NCBI GenBank assembly: GCA_008360955.1
Contig: LUCM01005127.1
Span: 147,908-211,907 of the forward strand
Reading direction: 5' to 3'
Length of the DNA: 64,000 nt
DNA from: Fasciolopsis buskii
Lineage: Eukaryota > Platyhelminthes > Trematoda > Plagiorchiida > Fasciolidae
Below, one piece after another: positions 22,646-35,872 of the stretch (within the stretch, counting starts at the first letter, position 1; each line of letters opens with the position of its first letter). The position numbers and the translations under genes are program-made. Under the pieces are notes generated by a model. That model was given only the letters and a program-made list of their open reading frames with translations. It did not search any database and was not told the DNA's origin.

Positions 22646-25106
22646 TCAAGCTGAAGGACCAGATACTACTCAGTCATGTCTTCATCCACTGGATGTGTAG
22701 GCATGATTGTACTTTTGGCTTGAGATAATTCAGCTTTTGTGGCTTGTAGATCATTGAGACACGCACTGATCACGCCATTTTGGGGTGCAGTGTTTGACTA
22801 TCACCGAAGATTACATCGCCAGTAAGCTTCGAAGTGTTTTTGAAGAAATAGAGCATTACAGTTGATTAATTAGACCAAAGAACCAGTATTTTCCCTATCT
22901 AAAAGAGGAATGGATTAGGCAAGTAAATGTCTACCTCCAAGGATGCAAAAGCTGTCTTAGAAGAGAACTGACGTTGTGCCACAAATAACAGTAAGCAGCA
23001 TGCACAAACCAACGATCGAATGAAGTCAGATCATCGAATTCAGTTCAACTGTATGCTTTTGACTGGACGTTCAAGGAAGACCAAACTACCCGCTCGATTG
23101 CTTAAGACTTGGACTAATGAAGAAGGCTTTGGATGATTCTGGAAAGGAAAGAGTTTTCCTGGCAGGAAGCGTGCCTTAAATTCAGCTTTCTTTCAATAAT
23201 TACTGTTATCAAGACGATGGATTGTCACAATGCTTTTCTTAGAGTCACTTCTTCCTGGTCTTTCGTGGCGAAACTGGTGAGGCACCGGTCCGGTTATCAG
23301 ATGCCGCTTTTGTGTGACTGACTCCTTGCTTGAGTTAAATTTTCGTTATAATACACGAAATCAGCAGATTTTATGCTGAACTCAGTTCACCGCAGAAAGT
23401 GAGAAGACAAACTACTATCTTCTGATGTGCGATTAGCGAGACACTCTGATATCTTCATGCCAGGAAATGTGGGCCACGGACACTAATTCTCACAATGTAA
23501 CACGATACTTACAAATATTTGCTTTGGTTCATGTGTGAGCAAGTTGTTCGATAAATTATCAGGAGGAACTTTTCCTCATACTGTTTGATTGCAAAATAAC
23601 AGCCCACATCTGCTCAGTTAGTTTCGACGTCAGTGCACAAACATGTCCATTCAACCGGTTACTAAAGTGATATTGCAACTGTCAATTTCATGCAACTTAA
23701 CTGGTATTATCCATGTCCGAACGATGTGTCAACATTTTCAAGACTCTGATTGCTAAATGTAGACCGAGTTAGAACCACACTACAATCGATGAATGTTATA
23801 CTTGGACTTTTTCAAGAAAACTGACGGCGGATTGTTATAATTTGCTTTAAAAAACTGATTATCTCTTCTGTTTTTCACTTTTTATTGAACATCCTTTCGC
23901 CTGAGATAAAATTTACACATGGTTCAATGGTGACTGCATCACTCGGTCACGTTATGACTACAGTTTGTCTTTTCGTTGCAGCAATGTTTATTTAATTGAA
24001 TATGTTGCAGGGAATTATTGCCATCTAGTGATTATCAAAACCCAAATGATGCTAGAATTTGTGATGAACGAATTCGAGAAGAACACCGGTCGATTGCAAT
24101 TTATTTGGAGTTGATTCCGCGGGTAGACATTGCCAATGGCGGCCAGCCATCATGAAACGACTCTTTTCTTGGCTAGACGTCTTTCTCTTTGCAGAGAGGG
24201 TATGGGAAGCGAAACAGAGAACTTCGCTACTTGATTTTTTCAGTAGCATATTTTACCTGACTGTTTTTGATTGCAGCTGATCATTAGAAACCATGCAGCA
24301 ATGTGTAGCTGTTTCCACTATTTTCATCGTGAAAATTTCACGTCTCTGAGTGTTTAATGGCTTGTTTTTCTACACCCATGCCGGTCTCTACGGTAGCGTT
24401 GGTCTGTCATACACCTATTTTGATTTTAGGGGAATTGCTGGGCAGAACTTGCTGATACCGAGAGCCCCCGTGTCCACTTGAACACAAACCAGAGGAAACG
24501 TTTGCATAGGATCAGAGGTCACGCGTAAATAGTACAATAGCATTGATTGGATATCATCTCCGCGTGGCAATATTCTGTCCGTATTTTTTTCTGTCAACAA
24601 CAATCCGTATTAGATTTGGTCGAGCATGTATTTCCCCCAAATATTAGCTTTGTCAAAATATAAACACACTTATTCTTTCATTGTATACTGCATTGTACAC
24701 ACGTACTGATAAACAAGGATATACACACGCACACACATACACACACGCTGAGATGCATTGAATGGAGATTCTGCGTCCGATTAAAGGTAGCATTAGATCA
24801 CATTCGTAACGTCATGATTACACTCAGTTCCATTAGTTCAATCGATCTTATTAGATAGTGTAACTGTTTGGTAAATTCACTGCACGTGATCCCTTACTAA
24901 ACAGATGGTAACCATCTATGTGAAACAAGATGCAGCTTGACAAATTTCGCGCATCCAGAGTAGATTGACATGTGCGATGCATTAGATTCCGGTAAAATAC
25001 GTATATGTAGATGATTTTCGGCACTTTTTGATGTTCCATGGTAAAATCTGAACTGCTGAAGGATGTGACTTTCCAATAGAATGTCCGAATAGATCTCCAT
25101 TTGACC
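22646..25106. other. Gene-free stretch with one CA-rich tract
   Basis: Nothing recognisable apart from an interrupted (CA)n tract at 24721-24748. Open frames stay below 70 codons. Confidence 0.5.
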
Positions 25107-25178
25107 TTGCAGCTTAACTAGTGTAATACACGAAGTGTTTTAAAGTGAGTGACATCATTACGTGGGTTCGAATCCCCC
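25107..25178 (+). repeat. tRNA-like SINE head
   Basis: A perfect box B, GGGTTCGAATCCCCCC, lies at 25163-25178. A weaker box A, gcagcttaactagtg, sits about 50 bases upstream. The arms do not fold into a convincing cloverleaf, so a decayed tRNA-derived SINE or tRNA pseudogene is the best reading. Confidence 0.45.
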
Positions 25179-27821
25179 CAGGTTTTGTGAATTTCATATT
25201 AGGATGTATTCAATGCGAATTTATTCGACAAGCTTGGATTACGCAGGCAATCTGTCATCAACAAGTGCTTGTCAACATTTATACGCTGATATACATGTTT
25301 GTTACTGGGATAACTAATTGACCTGAATTCTGTTTCCAGTAGCCATGGGTACAAATAACTTAAAAACATCAGGCTATACGAAATTGCATTGCACTGCGAA
25401 ATTAAGGACATCATAGCCAATATTAAAGAATTCAAATCGCTTGCAATGGAACCTGTAGCCGACTTTACAAGCGCGGATTGTAGTTTGATCACTTATGCCA
25501 GCATCCCACAGACTAGTATGCCTTGAATTGTTTTCTCATTCCACAGTCTATGATAGTGTTTCTCGGATAGCCGCGACAGGTTTTTCATGTTTGGTAATAT
25601 TTGCCACCTAGGAATCTGCAGATTAGTCTTACCCTATTTTGAAGATTTGTGTTGACCATCTTCATGTAGGTGTTCCTTTTGTCTGTGGTAACGTCAACAG
25701 ACCCGATGCCGTCTCTCTCATCATTTCAGTGCCCAGTGAAAAGCTATCTTTCCGACCAGGTTTGAATTCTATTCGGACTAATGTTTTGTTGAAACACGAC
25801 CCGCTCCGTGCAGTTTGCATCTGTACCAATGGGCAGTTCATGTACAGTCAAACTCAAAAAACATCTACTTGCAATGCACTCCAAAAAACTTAGCAACATT
25901 TCCAGACGAGTTCAGCAACAATGTTTCAAAATATGGTTTGGATTCAACAATACACTGGTCCATTAGGCAATATACAATCACCATATCGAGGCCGCGGAGG
26001 CATCTCACCGAAAACGCGCGCATCACTTCCCGGATTTCAGCAAATGTGACACTAAATCACTTTGACATTTTTTTTTCTTTTCAACATCGGTTTGCACTAA
26101 CAAAAGCATACTGCTAAACTATAGCCTACTCGGACCGCCCTCTTACCAACCACAGGTCGTGAGAAGTCGATACATTCTGATTTTGCATTCGAGTCCAGTA
26201 TGCATGTATGGTGGTGACCATGCGTTTCTTGAATGTACGAAACACTTCTCACCCGAAATAAGACATTTTCCGTAGTATAGATTTTTAACGGGTCCTTGTT
26301 TCATTGGGTTTCATTTCAGAAGTTTAGCTATCCAGTGACCTGCCCTATGGTGACTGAACTGGTCACAGTCTCGATGAGACGGAAGTCAACAGAGATTGGT
26401 GAGTTTTGAGCGATGAACACGAAATTTAAACGCTTCCAAAATGGCACGATTTGTGTACGCCAGAACTAAAAAGAGGGGCTTCAATGGGCCTCTGTTTTTT
26501 CTGCGCGGACTTGATTGCCTTTAGCTTCTCTTCCAGAAGCGAATTCGTCCCACAATTGATAAATTTCTCGATCCCAGACCTCACACGCTCTATTGTGTCA
26601 AGATTGGACCGTATGTCTTGGTTGAAAAGAACTTTCTGGATACCTGTAACCCATGTTCTTATTACTGATTCCGATCAGTTTCTAATCCTCTACTATACTT
26701 TTCTGTCAAATGCACGACTTCTTTTCACCTGAATAAGGCATCAAGTTAACGAAAGAAACTAAATAACGACTTGGCAATGGTCAGCCAACAGTCAAAATAC
26801 GGTCGTGCACGTTGTTCGTTGCAGAATTTTTTCAAGAAGTGCAGCTGTGCATTATTCATTGGTTTTCACTGATTAGCTAACACAAACCTTCAGATCGAGG
26901 ATGCGTGGATTTCAGGATAAATAAATAAAGCGAGTATTGGGTCGAAAGGACGGCGGGCAAATGTTTCCCGTAAGTAAAAGACCAGTTTAACAATCGATGT
27001 CACTGTTCACATATCTGTTGCCAATGCTAACACGACAGCCGAGTTGCGCGTTCGACAATCTCAGAGAAGCTTTAAAATCCCACTGCACTCAGTTATGGTT
27101 ATTTGTGACGAAATCGGACACATTACAAAAACTTGTGGCGAACCACAAAAATAACCATTCATTGAAATGATAAAGCTCAAAGTCAGTCAAATGCAAAATT
27201 ATTGTCTATGACACCCAGACTCGAAAAAAATCTGCGCTAAACAAATCGTTATTCACTGAGGGCCAACCCAACCAATGCCAATCAAGTTAGCTACGTAATA
27301 TGACTATCCAGGTCGCTGAACTACAATAAACCAGAATTCTTAGTGAAGAAATAATTCAAATGGTAATTATCTTTAGGGAACTCACTGTTTAAATGTTTGA
27401 ACTGACACTACAGCTTGACTTGACATCGGAGGGTACTCAGCCATATATAACAGGATAAGCAATGGTTAAATAATCAGAACCATAGACAGTTGACGAATGA
27501 CAAAAGACAAAGTTTAAGAAGAAATTAAAACGAGAAAAAGACTGCTGGAAACCATGGATTCTACTGATGTAACCCGTCTTCCACTAGACATGATGGTTAT
27601 GTTGATTGCCACGGGAATACTCCATATCGGGGCTATTTATTGCAATCAGCAAAACATTAGCAAAACAAATGAAACGAAATGGTAAAGTGTAAAATATTAG
27701 CTAAAACTGCAGAAGCAGAAGAAATTTAAGCTTTGCGTTTCCAGGTAGCCCAACGATTTGATTGTTATACAGATTAGAATATGAACTTGAGTGCTACGCA
27801 TCAAAGAGTCGAAGACATAAT
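25179..27821. other. Gene-free stretch
   Basis: Several open frames of 84-100 codons (25639-25893, 25815-26117, 26451-26732 on plus; 25199-25492 on minus) lack known motifs. The first has weak splice-like borders (tag near 25668, cag/gt near 25761), too little to call an exon. Confidence 0.45.
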
Positions 27822-27886
27822 CCGGAATCGAACTGTAGACCTATGGCTTACCGGCCAGGTGGTCCACTGCTCAGTCACCGTGGACA
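27822..27886 (-). repeat. tRNA-derived SINE head, family C, copy 1
   Basis: On minus the order is box A-like GGTGACTGAGCAGTGGACC, then CTGGCCGGTAAGCCATAGG, then box B AGTTCGATTCC. The middle part matches 52690-52762 on the same strand (GTAGACCATCTGCCCGGTA). Two loci sharing a tRNA-like head support a SINE family over a chance tRNA resemblance. Confidence 0.6.
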
Positions 27887-30800
27887 CAAACCACATCAGT
27901 GGAAGTTGAATGCTTCAGTAAAAACCTTAAAAATAATCAAGGTATTCCGCAGTCTTCACTATTATTACCACTGGTCATTTTTTGGGTCAGTACATTTTTG
28001 ACCGCTGTACACCGTGTTCTTAAGGAGTACACATGAAAATGGGATGTGTTATTCGTATGTTTTTAATAAGAGGCCAACAGATAAACTACAGCTCTGTACA
28101 GTTTAGACGGTCATCCGAATATGTCACAGGTACCTGACAAATATAGCGTGAAAAAAATGAAAAAAATACTTAGGCACCACACAATCGTAAAATGACTGCA
28201 CCAAGTAAAATCGAATCCGGGCGTTATCACGACAGTGGGATCGCATAACAAAAGAATGTTCATTCAAGTTATTCGCCTTGGACAGCCGTGACTGCATTAT
28301 TCCCATGATAGAGCATTTTCCCTATAGGCCGGAGATCGCCGGTCTGATGGCCGTTTGTGGCTTCGATGTTTGGATGCGCTGTGCGTTAATTAACTTTCCA
28401 ATCTGACTACGTGTACTACCTGACTCACAAATAAAAGTTCAGTTTTTTTAGTTTTAGCAGCATCGAATGATGCGATCTGGATTGAATATCAGTAACCTTA
28501 GACAGATTAATAAGCAGAAAGGCTCAAGCATCAGTTTATGGCACTACCTGACACGTTTTGCTCCGTTTTATTTTATTGCAAATTGGTCAGACTAATCACT
28601 TCCGTGAAAGTCAACCGTAGTATGTTTGTGAACTATTGTTTTCTATAGAAAACAAAAAACAGGTTTGTACGTTTGCTACTTGCGATTTCACATATTCCAT
28701 ACTGTCCTGCAAGCAGCCCCACACATTTTAGGACACGGTTGATCGAGAATTAGAAAAAAATGACAGTTTTGCGTGCCTGGACAAAAGCCTTATAATCGTG
28801 TTTGCAGAGCAATTGAATGATAATGGATGATCGAGAAAAAGAACAAAGAGGAGAGGCAACGAATTTTAGCAAAAACGTTACAGCATTTCAAACTGCTCTT
28901 TTGCACGGCGTGTCAAACAACTGTAACGTATGTAACAGCATTGGGGAACATTTTCAACGAGCAAATTTCAGTATTTTTGCCCTCAAAATTTCTCTTCTAA
29001 AAATTTGTTTAAATTTCTATGAATTGCCGGTTATTGTTGCTTAATCTGTTTTGGCTATTTCCCAGCTAGTCAATGTTTTAAGACTGTCCGCAATCAAAAT
29101 CCCTTAACACACAGTGTGAAATATGAAAATCAATAGTACCCTTTTTATCATGTTAAAACGGACTGAAGTTGCACTTTGCAATCTGTGATGAAGTCCACAT
29201 TAATGAGTTTCTCTCAAATAGAAATTGTTCCTTAGGGAAACACCAAGCAAAATGTGTTGGTCGTCAGAAACAATTCTCAGTGTCTTCACGTGAAATCGGT
29301 TCATTTTGATCAATTGGAAAATGAACATTTATTGTCGATATAACTGTGTGCTTACACTTTAGGATTGGAGCTGCTACCAATGAAATGCTAGCAAGGTGAC
29401 TAACTGTCTGGTGCTGCTGTTACGTTCAGCGCCGACGCTTTGAGTGCAAATTTGACATGATCGGGCCAAGCAAACCTTTTACTAAATGTTGCATTTAATT
29501 ACAATAATACTATGTTGCCGGCATTACGACATTTATGCAATCACTTCTACAGCACCTTTTATTAGTTTGCTACTCATTTTTATAACTTCTAAAACTTGGT
29601 TCTTTGTTCTATCCCTTACCCAAAGACTTTCAACCTAGACGCTTCAGTCCATCATCATTTACTGGAATTCGAGCCCTTGATACTTCTCCTTCAATGCGAC
29701 CGTAAACGTTTTTTGCCATCATGTTCCCTTAGTTGAAGTTCGTTGGCCCTTAACCAGTCATGCAGAAGTAATTGACAAATGATCAAATTCCTATCCCGTT
29801 TTAGCCAATTTTTTCCACTGTGAAAGAATTCTATACCAGGCAAACTCGCCCGACCTAGATATTGACCGTCTCGTTTCGTTTTTTTTAAAGAACGAGTAAA
29901 TCGATGGTTTTAACGAGTTTCCATAAAAAACCAAACACCACTCCTATTCTACCGAATGAACGTTTTCGTACATTTTGTTTGCAATCACTCTCAAGTAATG
30001 TGGGCTCTCTAGTATCCTCAGATAGTTGCAGTGGATGAAAACCAAATTATCTTGGAAAAACCTCCAAATTTTATTGTCCCTGTATTTCTACCCTACAGCT
30101 CCGTTGTTTCAGCCTCGAGAGCTCCGAGTTTGCAACCATCGAGAACTGTTTTTTAACCAATTCCCTCAAAATACCAAAATTAGTAAAGCTTCAGAGTACT
30201 TATTCATTAATGCTTTCCTTCGTTAAAATTGATAGTTGTTTATGAATATATTTGCGCAGGTTTATCTCAGTTTATACACTGCAAATATTTTTGTTTTGTC
30301 AATCCTGGAATTATGAAGTACAAATTACCGAGCTTCCGCAAATGTTAACGCGAAAGGAATGTGAAAATGTTTGACCTTGTTGAATATCACCTACTCATAA
30401 CCCCCTCAAGCGGATACGAATTCGAAGACCTTCGGTATAGGCCGCGTAGGAGCCACATTAGACAGAAATTTTCAAAAGCTAGCCAACGGTTACCGTATGC
30501 TCTAACTGATATTGTACATCCGGTAATGTAGTACTAAAGTCAGGCAACATTGGGTTCTTATCTTTTGTACTTCCTTGATTATCGCAAGCGGATCTGATCA
30601 CTTCAATCAAACCGCCTTTGTCGACTTAGATGCATCTGAGAGGAAGGTTACAATTTAACAGATATCAGAGTCGGTATTTCAAACCTATAGTGTTTAAATG
30701 GATCGGTGCGTTCCTCTCTTGCTGTCCGAATTTGTAATGGCCATTTCACTTCATATTGTGAACCGGGGCAAATTAACGTGGTCTATCAGTTAATTATATT

Positions 30801-32507
30801 CTCTAGTCAAATTATCTAACCAAGGCCAGTTTGTGCTGTTTTCATATACAAACTTCTGCTGAATGCTTCAAGTCCACATCAGGATTATACGGAACTACTT
30901 TATTCTGCTTAGAAAAATTTATGTTTTGCCTTACAAATCCACTCAATTTTATGCTTTATTTGCCCTCTTGTTTGTATCATTAGAATATCAAGGCTATCGT
31001 CATGATCACTGATAAAAAGTTCATTTAAACGTCCCTGTGAGTGGCGTCAACGAACTTCTTTCGTTCTAAGGTGATTCGCCATGACCTGTTGGTAAGGACG
31101 GTTAGACTAGTCAGGACAATTATTTGCCCTACGATTATTCTCTTTCCTTGACAAAGTTCGAACACGTTCAAATGTTAACGTCCCCTTCCATCTCAATGTG
31201 AGTTCCAACCTGGACCTTAAAATTACTCACATCCAAATACCACTTGTATTCTAAAAGAGTAACGATCAGGCGCCGCCGGAGGGCTACCTTCCTACGATAT
31301 CCAAATGTTGGAGGCCACATGATTTACAAACAAATCCCCTTGATTATTTTTGCCTAAGGAACAGCATTTGCTAATTCTTCTCTCGGCAAACGTGTTCAAA
31401 TCAGACCGGAATTAGGAGCTCAAGTATCCACGATTTCTTCCGCATTCCAATGCATGCATCTTCTTGATCAGTCTGTAAAGTTCAGACTATCCGAACAATC
31501 GCTGGTGTCACCTCAGTTGTTCCACTTTTATCCTGTGCTGTACCAAATGTAATTAGACGTGAAAATTATCTCGAAACACCTAGAATAACCTGACTGTTCC
31601 TGGGTCCTAGTTCGGCAATATATTTTCGACTAAGTAAGTTTGCAAATGATAATTGCTGACAAGATGGATAAAATAGAAAATCCTATAGTTTCTAGATGAT
31701 AGACGGGACATCAATTCTGCATGACAAATCGGTTAAATTGGTTTTATTCCCTTCACAGTTAAACACTGACTGCATCAAATTAATTACGCACCTATAGATA
31801 TATATATAGTTTTTCTATACCCCGTTCGAAAATGTTTCAAATCGTTGCTTGTTTTAATCGTCTCTTTGAAAAATGCCAGAGTTACTCCCCAACTGGTTCG
31901 CATATTAAATATACAATTTTTTCCACTGGCCGCAAGTCCCTAACAAACGTGTTGTACAATTCGCGAAACAACTAGAAGGTTGGCATTATTTGTAACATTG
32001 TTTATCACTAAGCACTTGTATCAAATCTTTAAAGCAGTCTCAATAATTTTTAAAATTGCTACTGGTCGTAATTTAGTTTGCTGATTTTCATGAGCTTCTG
32101 ATCAATGAGCTTGGCATTTCGATTGCAACCGTTTCATCACTAGTCCAGGTATATTTTCACTGAGCCTGTGCAGTTGGTGGTGTTCTCCTATATGCATAAC
32201 CTTGCCATTAGCTTTAATCTTTAACCGCTCCAACGACCCGGACATCGTAACCAGATGATTGTTTATTATTATCTTTGCCGCCTTGAACTTTGGCCTTATA
32301 GGAATGACGCACGACACCCGTGGTCTGATCCCTTCATTTGGGATTGACGTCTCCAACTCTACTATGTTAATATATGGTGATGTGAATTCTTCATAAATAA
32401 TAAGAGTTCATACTTGGATTCGGGTAATTTCACTTCTGGCTTTTTGCCTAGTTGAAAGGTTTGCTCTTCATCAGACTGCACACGTGATCCAGTTCGATAT
32501 TTATTGA
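27887..32507. other. Long gene-free stretch
   Basis: No gene or matched repeat is recognised over 4.6 kb. A pyrimidine-rich plus strand at about 29580-30230 has retroelement-like texture but no readable motif. Bases 32102-32420 follow the Penelope-like coding remnant on minus and could be its 3' untranslated part; an 84-codon minus frame there shows no domain. Confidence 0.45.
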
Positions 32508-32760
32508 CTAACTAGTGTAAAATTTGGCAGGCTTCCATCTTGCTTGCTCCATGGGTGCTTGTTTCAGAATTTCAACTTCATCCAAACTGAACTTTTGTTC
32601 TTCTTGTTCCTCGTGGATAGACATGACTGAAAGGGAATGATGCATTGTATCGAGTTTGTGTCCGTTTACCATAGTGAGTCTTTTTCTACTGGTTTCATCC
32701 ATGTTTCATTTGTCGCAGTTCACGCACTCGACTATAAACGCAACGTCTCGTCGTTCTTGA
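32508..32760 (-). pseudogene. GIY-YIG-type endonuclease remnant of the Penelope-like element
   Basis: The frame gives ECVNCDK, a stop, then NMDETSRKRLTMVNGHKL, SLSVMSIHEEQEEQKF and DEVEILKQA. In intact elements this region carries the zinc-finger-like CxxC run followed by YxGETxR and the helix with R and H, and it cuts the target site. The Y-G of the YVGET-type motif reads as MD here, so catalytic function would be lost. Confidence 0.78.
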
Positions 32761-33149
32761 GTTTTGAGTTGCTTTTTTGGTTTCCATACGGGTAGTCTCA
32801 TAGTTTTGGACGGCCTGTAAACCACCGTGATTCTACTGGGCTAAAGCAACCTTGCTGTTATTTTAGGTGCGTTCTTGATTTCTGGTACAACGATTCTTCC
32901 GGTTGATCATGTTCTTTGTTCGTTGGCCATTTTCAACCAGTACACGGCTCTTCTTACAAAATTCCTTAGACAACTGTTCAGCTGGATCAACTTAAAAAGG
33001 TAGTTCTACTCTTGTTTTGTCAGTCCTGGTGGGCTCTTGTGAAAGCTTAGGTTTTGGTCCATAAAGGTTGATTTGAAATATCCTGCTGTTTCCAATGTGC
33101 CATTAACATTTCATGTTACCAAAAGGGAAATGCTAGTTTCCCTTGCTTT

Positions 33150-34095
33150 TTTGATTTCCTAATAAACTTATCGTCGATGAAGATCTTGTTGAGCTTTTGA
33201 TATTGGTGGAAGTATCGTCAGCTTACCGGACCCGAGGTTCTGGCTGAATTCTGACAAGTGCAATTTTTTCCGTTGCAGCTGCAGAACGAAATCCAGGAAT
33301 AGGTGAACCCATCTGTGTTTGCTTGATTTGTTAGTACACGTCATCATTGAGTTTGAAGGAAGTGTCTGTTTCCAATGGTTCCTGTAGTTCGTCTCCTTAC
33401 AGGTTTCCTCTGACCACTCGCCTTGTCAGGTCCAAATCAGTCGAATTGAGAAGGGAGATGACATCAAATGACATCAACCCCTCGAATTATTTTATCGGGC
33501 ACTGTATGTATAACTATTTTCACATATCGCCATAGCTCTTGTGTCAGTCTGTATGTTGGAGTTCCAGGCACGAAGGCAATCGGTCTGATTGCGATGTCTT
33601 CTTATTGCACCGTCGTTAGTCTGTAGAACTGAGCAGCATTGAAAGCATCAGCTCTCATCCATCGGTCTTCATCTTTGACGATTCTTAGCATGTTCTGTAA
33701 CGTCTTCCGAATTTTGTCAATTTTCTTTTCCAGTTTCTCATTCGACTTAGCGTCGGGTGGATGGTAGGTGGAGGCATCATTTAGTAGTTGTTTTGCCTTC
33801 TCATTTTACTCGGTCTTGTCCAGGATGATTGTCATTCTTCTTTAGTCAGGCGGAAGGATGATTATGCTCTTATCTTTCTTTCGAGTGTTTAATGCCTTAC
33901 GTTCTACATCCAAGATGCCACTGAGCTGTCTTGAGCGGAACATTTTTGGACTCTGATTTGCCCTATCTCACACACAGTTTTCTTCGAAAAGCCTGAAGAC
34001 TTTAGCGAGTGTTCTAGTTCAGCAAAATATTTCTTTATCGTGGCATTTGTCAGAGTCAAGTTGAGTCCTTTTCTGAGTAAGCTGTCAAACACCAT
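33150..34095 (-). pseudogene. Penelope-type reverse transcriptase remnant
   Basis: Motif A (SFDVISL) is at about 33452-33472, motif B (MGSPIPG) at 33292-33313 and the ADD of motif C at 33215-33223. The three fall in one frame and are spaced as in Penelope RTs. Stops interrupt after VVRGNL, before QIKQTQ and immediately before ADD. The aspartate pair survives, but the residue before ADD, usually Y or V in this motif, is a stop codon. Confidence 0.87.
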
Positions 34096-35812
34096 ATAAT
34101 TGTCAATAGTACAGATTATTCACCCACATTTTATTTCTGATTTCTCCTGAATTTTTCTTAAATTTCTCCAACCTCTTAGATAATGAGTCTTTATAAAATG
34201 TGTTCAACACTAAAAACTGGTGGTCTCATCTCATGAAGAACGATCCACTGAAACCAATTAAATTACCATGTTTTTGTCTACACATCCCTCTTCGGATTAT
34301 TATTGTAATGACAGGTAGAGACTGTTACCTATGTCTGTTAAAAAATAACTCCTTTATTCACTATGATCTAATTTTCTCTCCACAAGATACAGATTGAGCA
34401 CGTAGGACCACAAGTCTCTCCGGGTTAACACTTTCTAGTGCGCAAGAAGGAAATCTAAAAAAACGTCTCGTTTGTCGAATCATTTTTAGACGTAAAATTT
34501 ATCTTCGGTCGGCTTTTTTAAACGAGATTTGGTGTTGTTCACTATGCACAAAATTTTCTTGCCAACATTCTGCAAATCTCGACTAGAAGGCAATTTTTTG
34601 TGTGTTTTAAAACGTTCTTAACTTGCTAATAATGTACTTCGAATTTGGATTTCTAGGCAACAAACAAACAAATAAAAAAACGACGCGTGAACCAAAACAA
34701 AATCTTTTTTTGTTCATCTAACATGCGCAGCGATGTGATCGTGAACTCGTCTCTCCGATAAAACGAGAAAGACAGACAGAAGGATACTAGTAGGGATAAA
34801 TCGTTTCTCGTCCTATCACTTCTTCCAATCTGGCAACTGCGTCAATGGTATGACGGCAAAAGCTAATTGTTCGGCTAAACTGTCATGGATATCGCATCAG
34901 TTTTGCGAAAAAATGCATGAAAGTGAATAAAACAACTCGATGAATACGAAACATGATTGATTCCGGTGCAAATTTGCAAAAACGAATTATCATTCCAAAG
35001 AGTCAGAAAAATTGTCTGAAAAATGCCTTTTAGCTGTTTTTAAGAAAACCGATCTTCACTGTAGATTTTAAGATTATTTGAACTAGGGAAAGTCAACGTT
35101 AGGCAGTTTGTTTATTTCATTTTATAACCCTGTGGATGATGACCTATCTTCGACAATCACAATTACTCGTCAACAAGATCTAAAGAAGGCTAGCATTCGT
35201 TTTCGTCTTATGTACACCTGCAGGGGGCTGTTCAGACTGAGCAGTGGTCAAGTGAAGTAGAAGCAGTTCCGTTTGAAATGCAAAGACTACAACATGGGTT
35301 ATTGTTTGGCCCGCGTTCCAATCGATCGGACGTGCAAAAAGCAAGTGTGTTTCTTTATCCAAGTATTACATGTGACTTGGATTATCCTGGAGCTACGAAA
35401 ATAGGAACAGAAAGACAATTCAAGATGATTGTGTCCCATGTTTCATCGACCCCAACAGAAAAATTTTTACCCCTAGCCGGACTAGAATGAGGACATGGTA
35501 ATTTGGCATTTTTGGTAAAAACCCATGCCTGACCAGCACGGGCAACCCCAAGTACCCTCGAGAACGGTGATTTTTATGACTGGAGCAGCCAAAAATTGTG
35601 AACCATGAATGACACTCACTGGACTATACGACTCATTCGTACCGTCACAGACGGTCATAATTTTCAGAAACAATACCAAGTTTGAGAAGGGAGTCCTATA
35701 ATGGGTTATTTCATTTGATCTTTTACTTTCTACCTCATTGAGTAATGGCCAAACAAAGCGCACCACTTTTAGGAACAATGCAAAGCTGCAAATCGAGAAC
35801 GATGAGCTATCA
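34096..35812. other. Gene-free stretch
   Basis: The first hundred bases may be the 5' part of the Penelope-like element. Otherwise only short open frames occur. About 35500-35812 may be the body of the SINE whose head lies at 35813-35872. Confidence 0.45.
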
Positions 35813-35872
35813 GGACAGGGTTCGAACTCCCGATCTTTAGGTTAACACCCCAGAGACTTCACCGCCGATTAC
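35813..35872 (-). repeat. tRNA-like SINE head
   Basis: On minus: GGTGAAGTCTCTGGGG (box A-like), then about 20 bases, then GGGAGTTCGAACCC, a near-perfect box B. The compact spacing fits a tRNA without a long variable arm. The body could extend to lower coordinates, but no second copy is in the window. Confidence 0.5.

Larger units (their letters stand above)
32508..34095 (-). mobile_element. Penelope-like retroelement, decayed RT plus GIY-YIG-type C-terminus
   Basis: The N-terminal frame reads DSLLRKGLNLTLTNATIKKY, which matches the LLrKGLNF block of Penelope-like elements. Downstream come DKSIIILPPD (usual DK..VILPADKG), RPIAFVPGTPTYRL, motif A SFDVISLLNSTDLDL, motif B QMGSPIPG and motif C as stop-ADDTS. 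The C-terminal part contains CVNCDK, TSRKR and IHEEQEEQKFSLDEVEIL, as in the GIY-YIG endonuclease part of these proteins. Several in-frame stops and a frame change between RT and endonuclease show it is inactive. Termini of the same class occur at 16.9, 53.3 and 63.3 kb. Confidence 0.87.

Noticed and set aside
28640..28655. Short palindrome gttttctatagaaaac
   Set aside because: Sixteen AT-rich bases; expected by chance in a window of this size.
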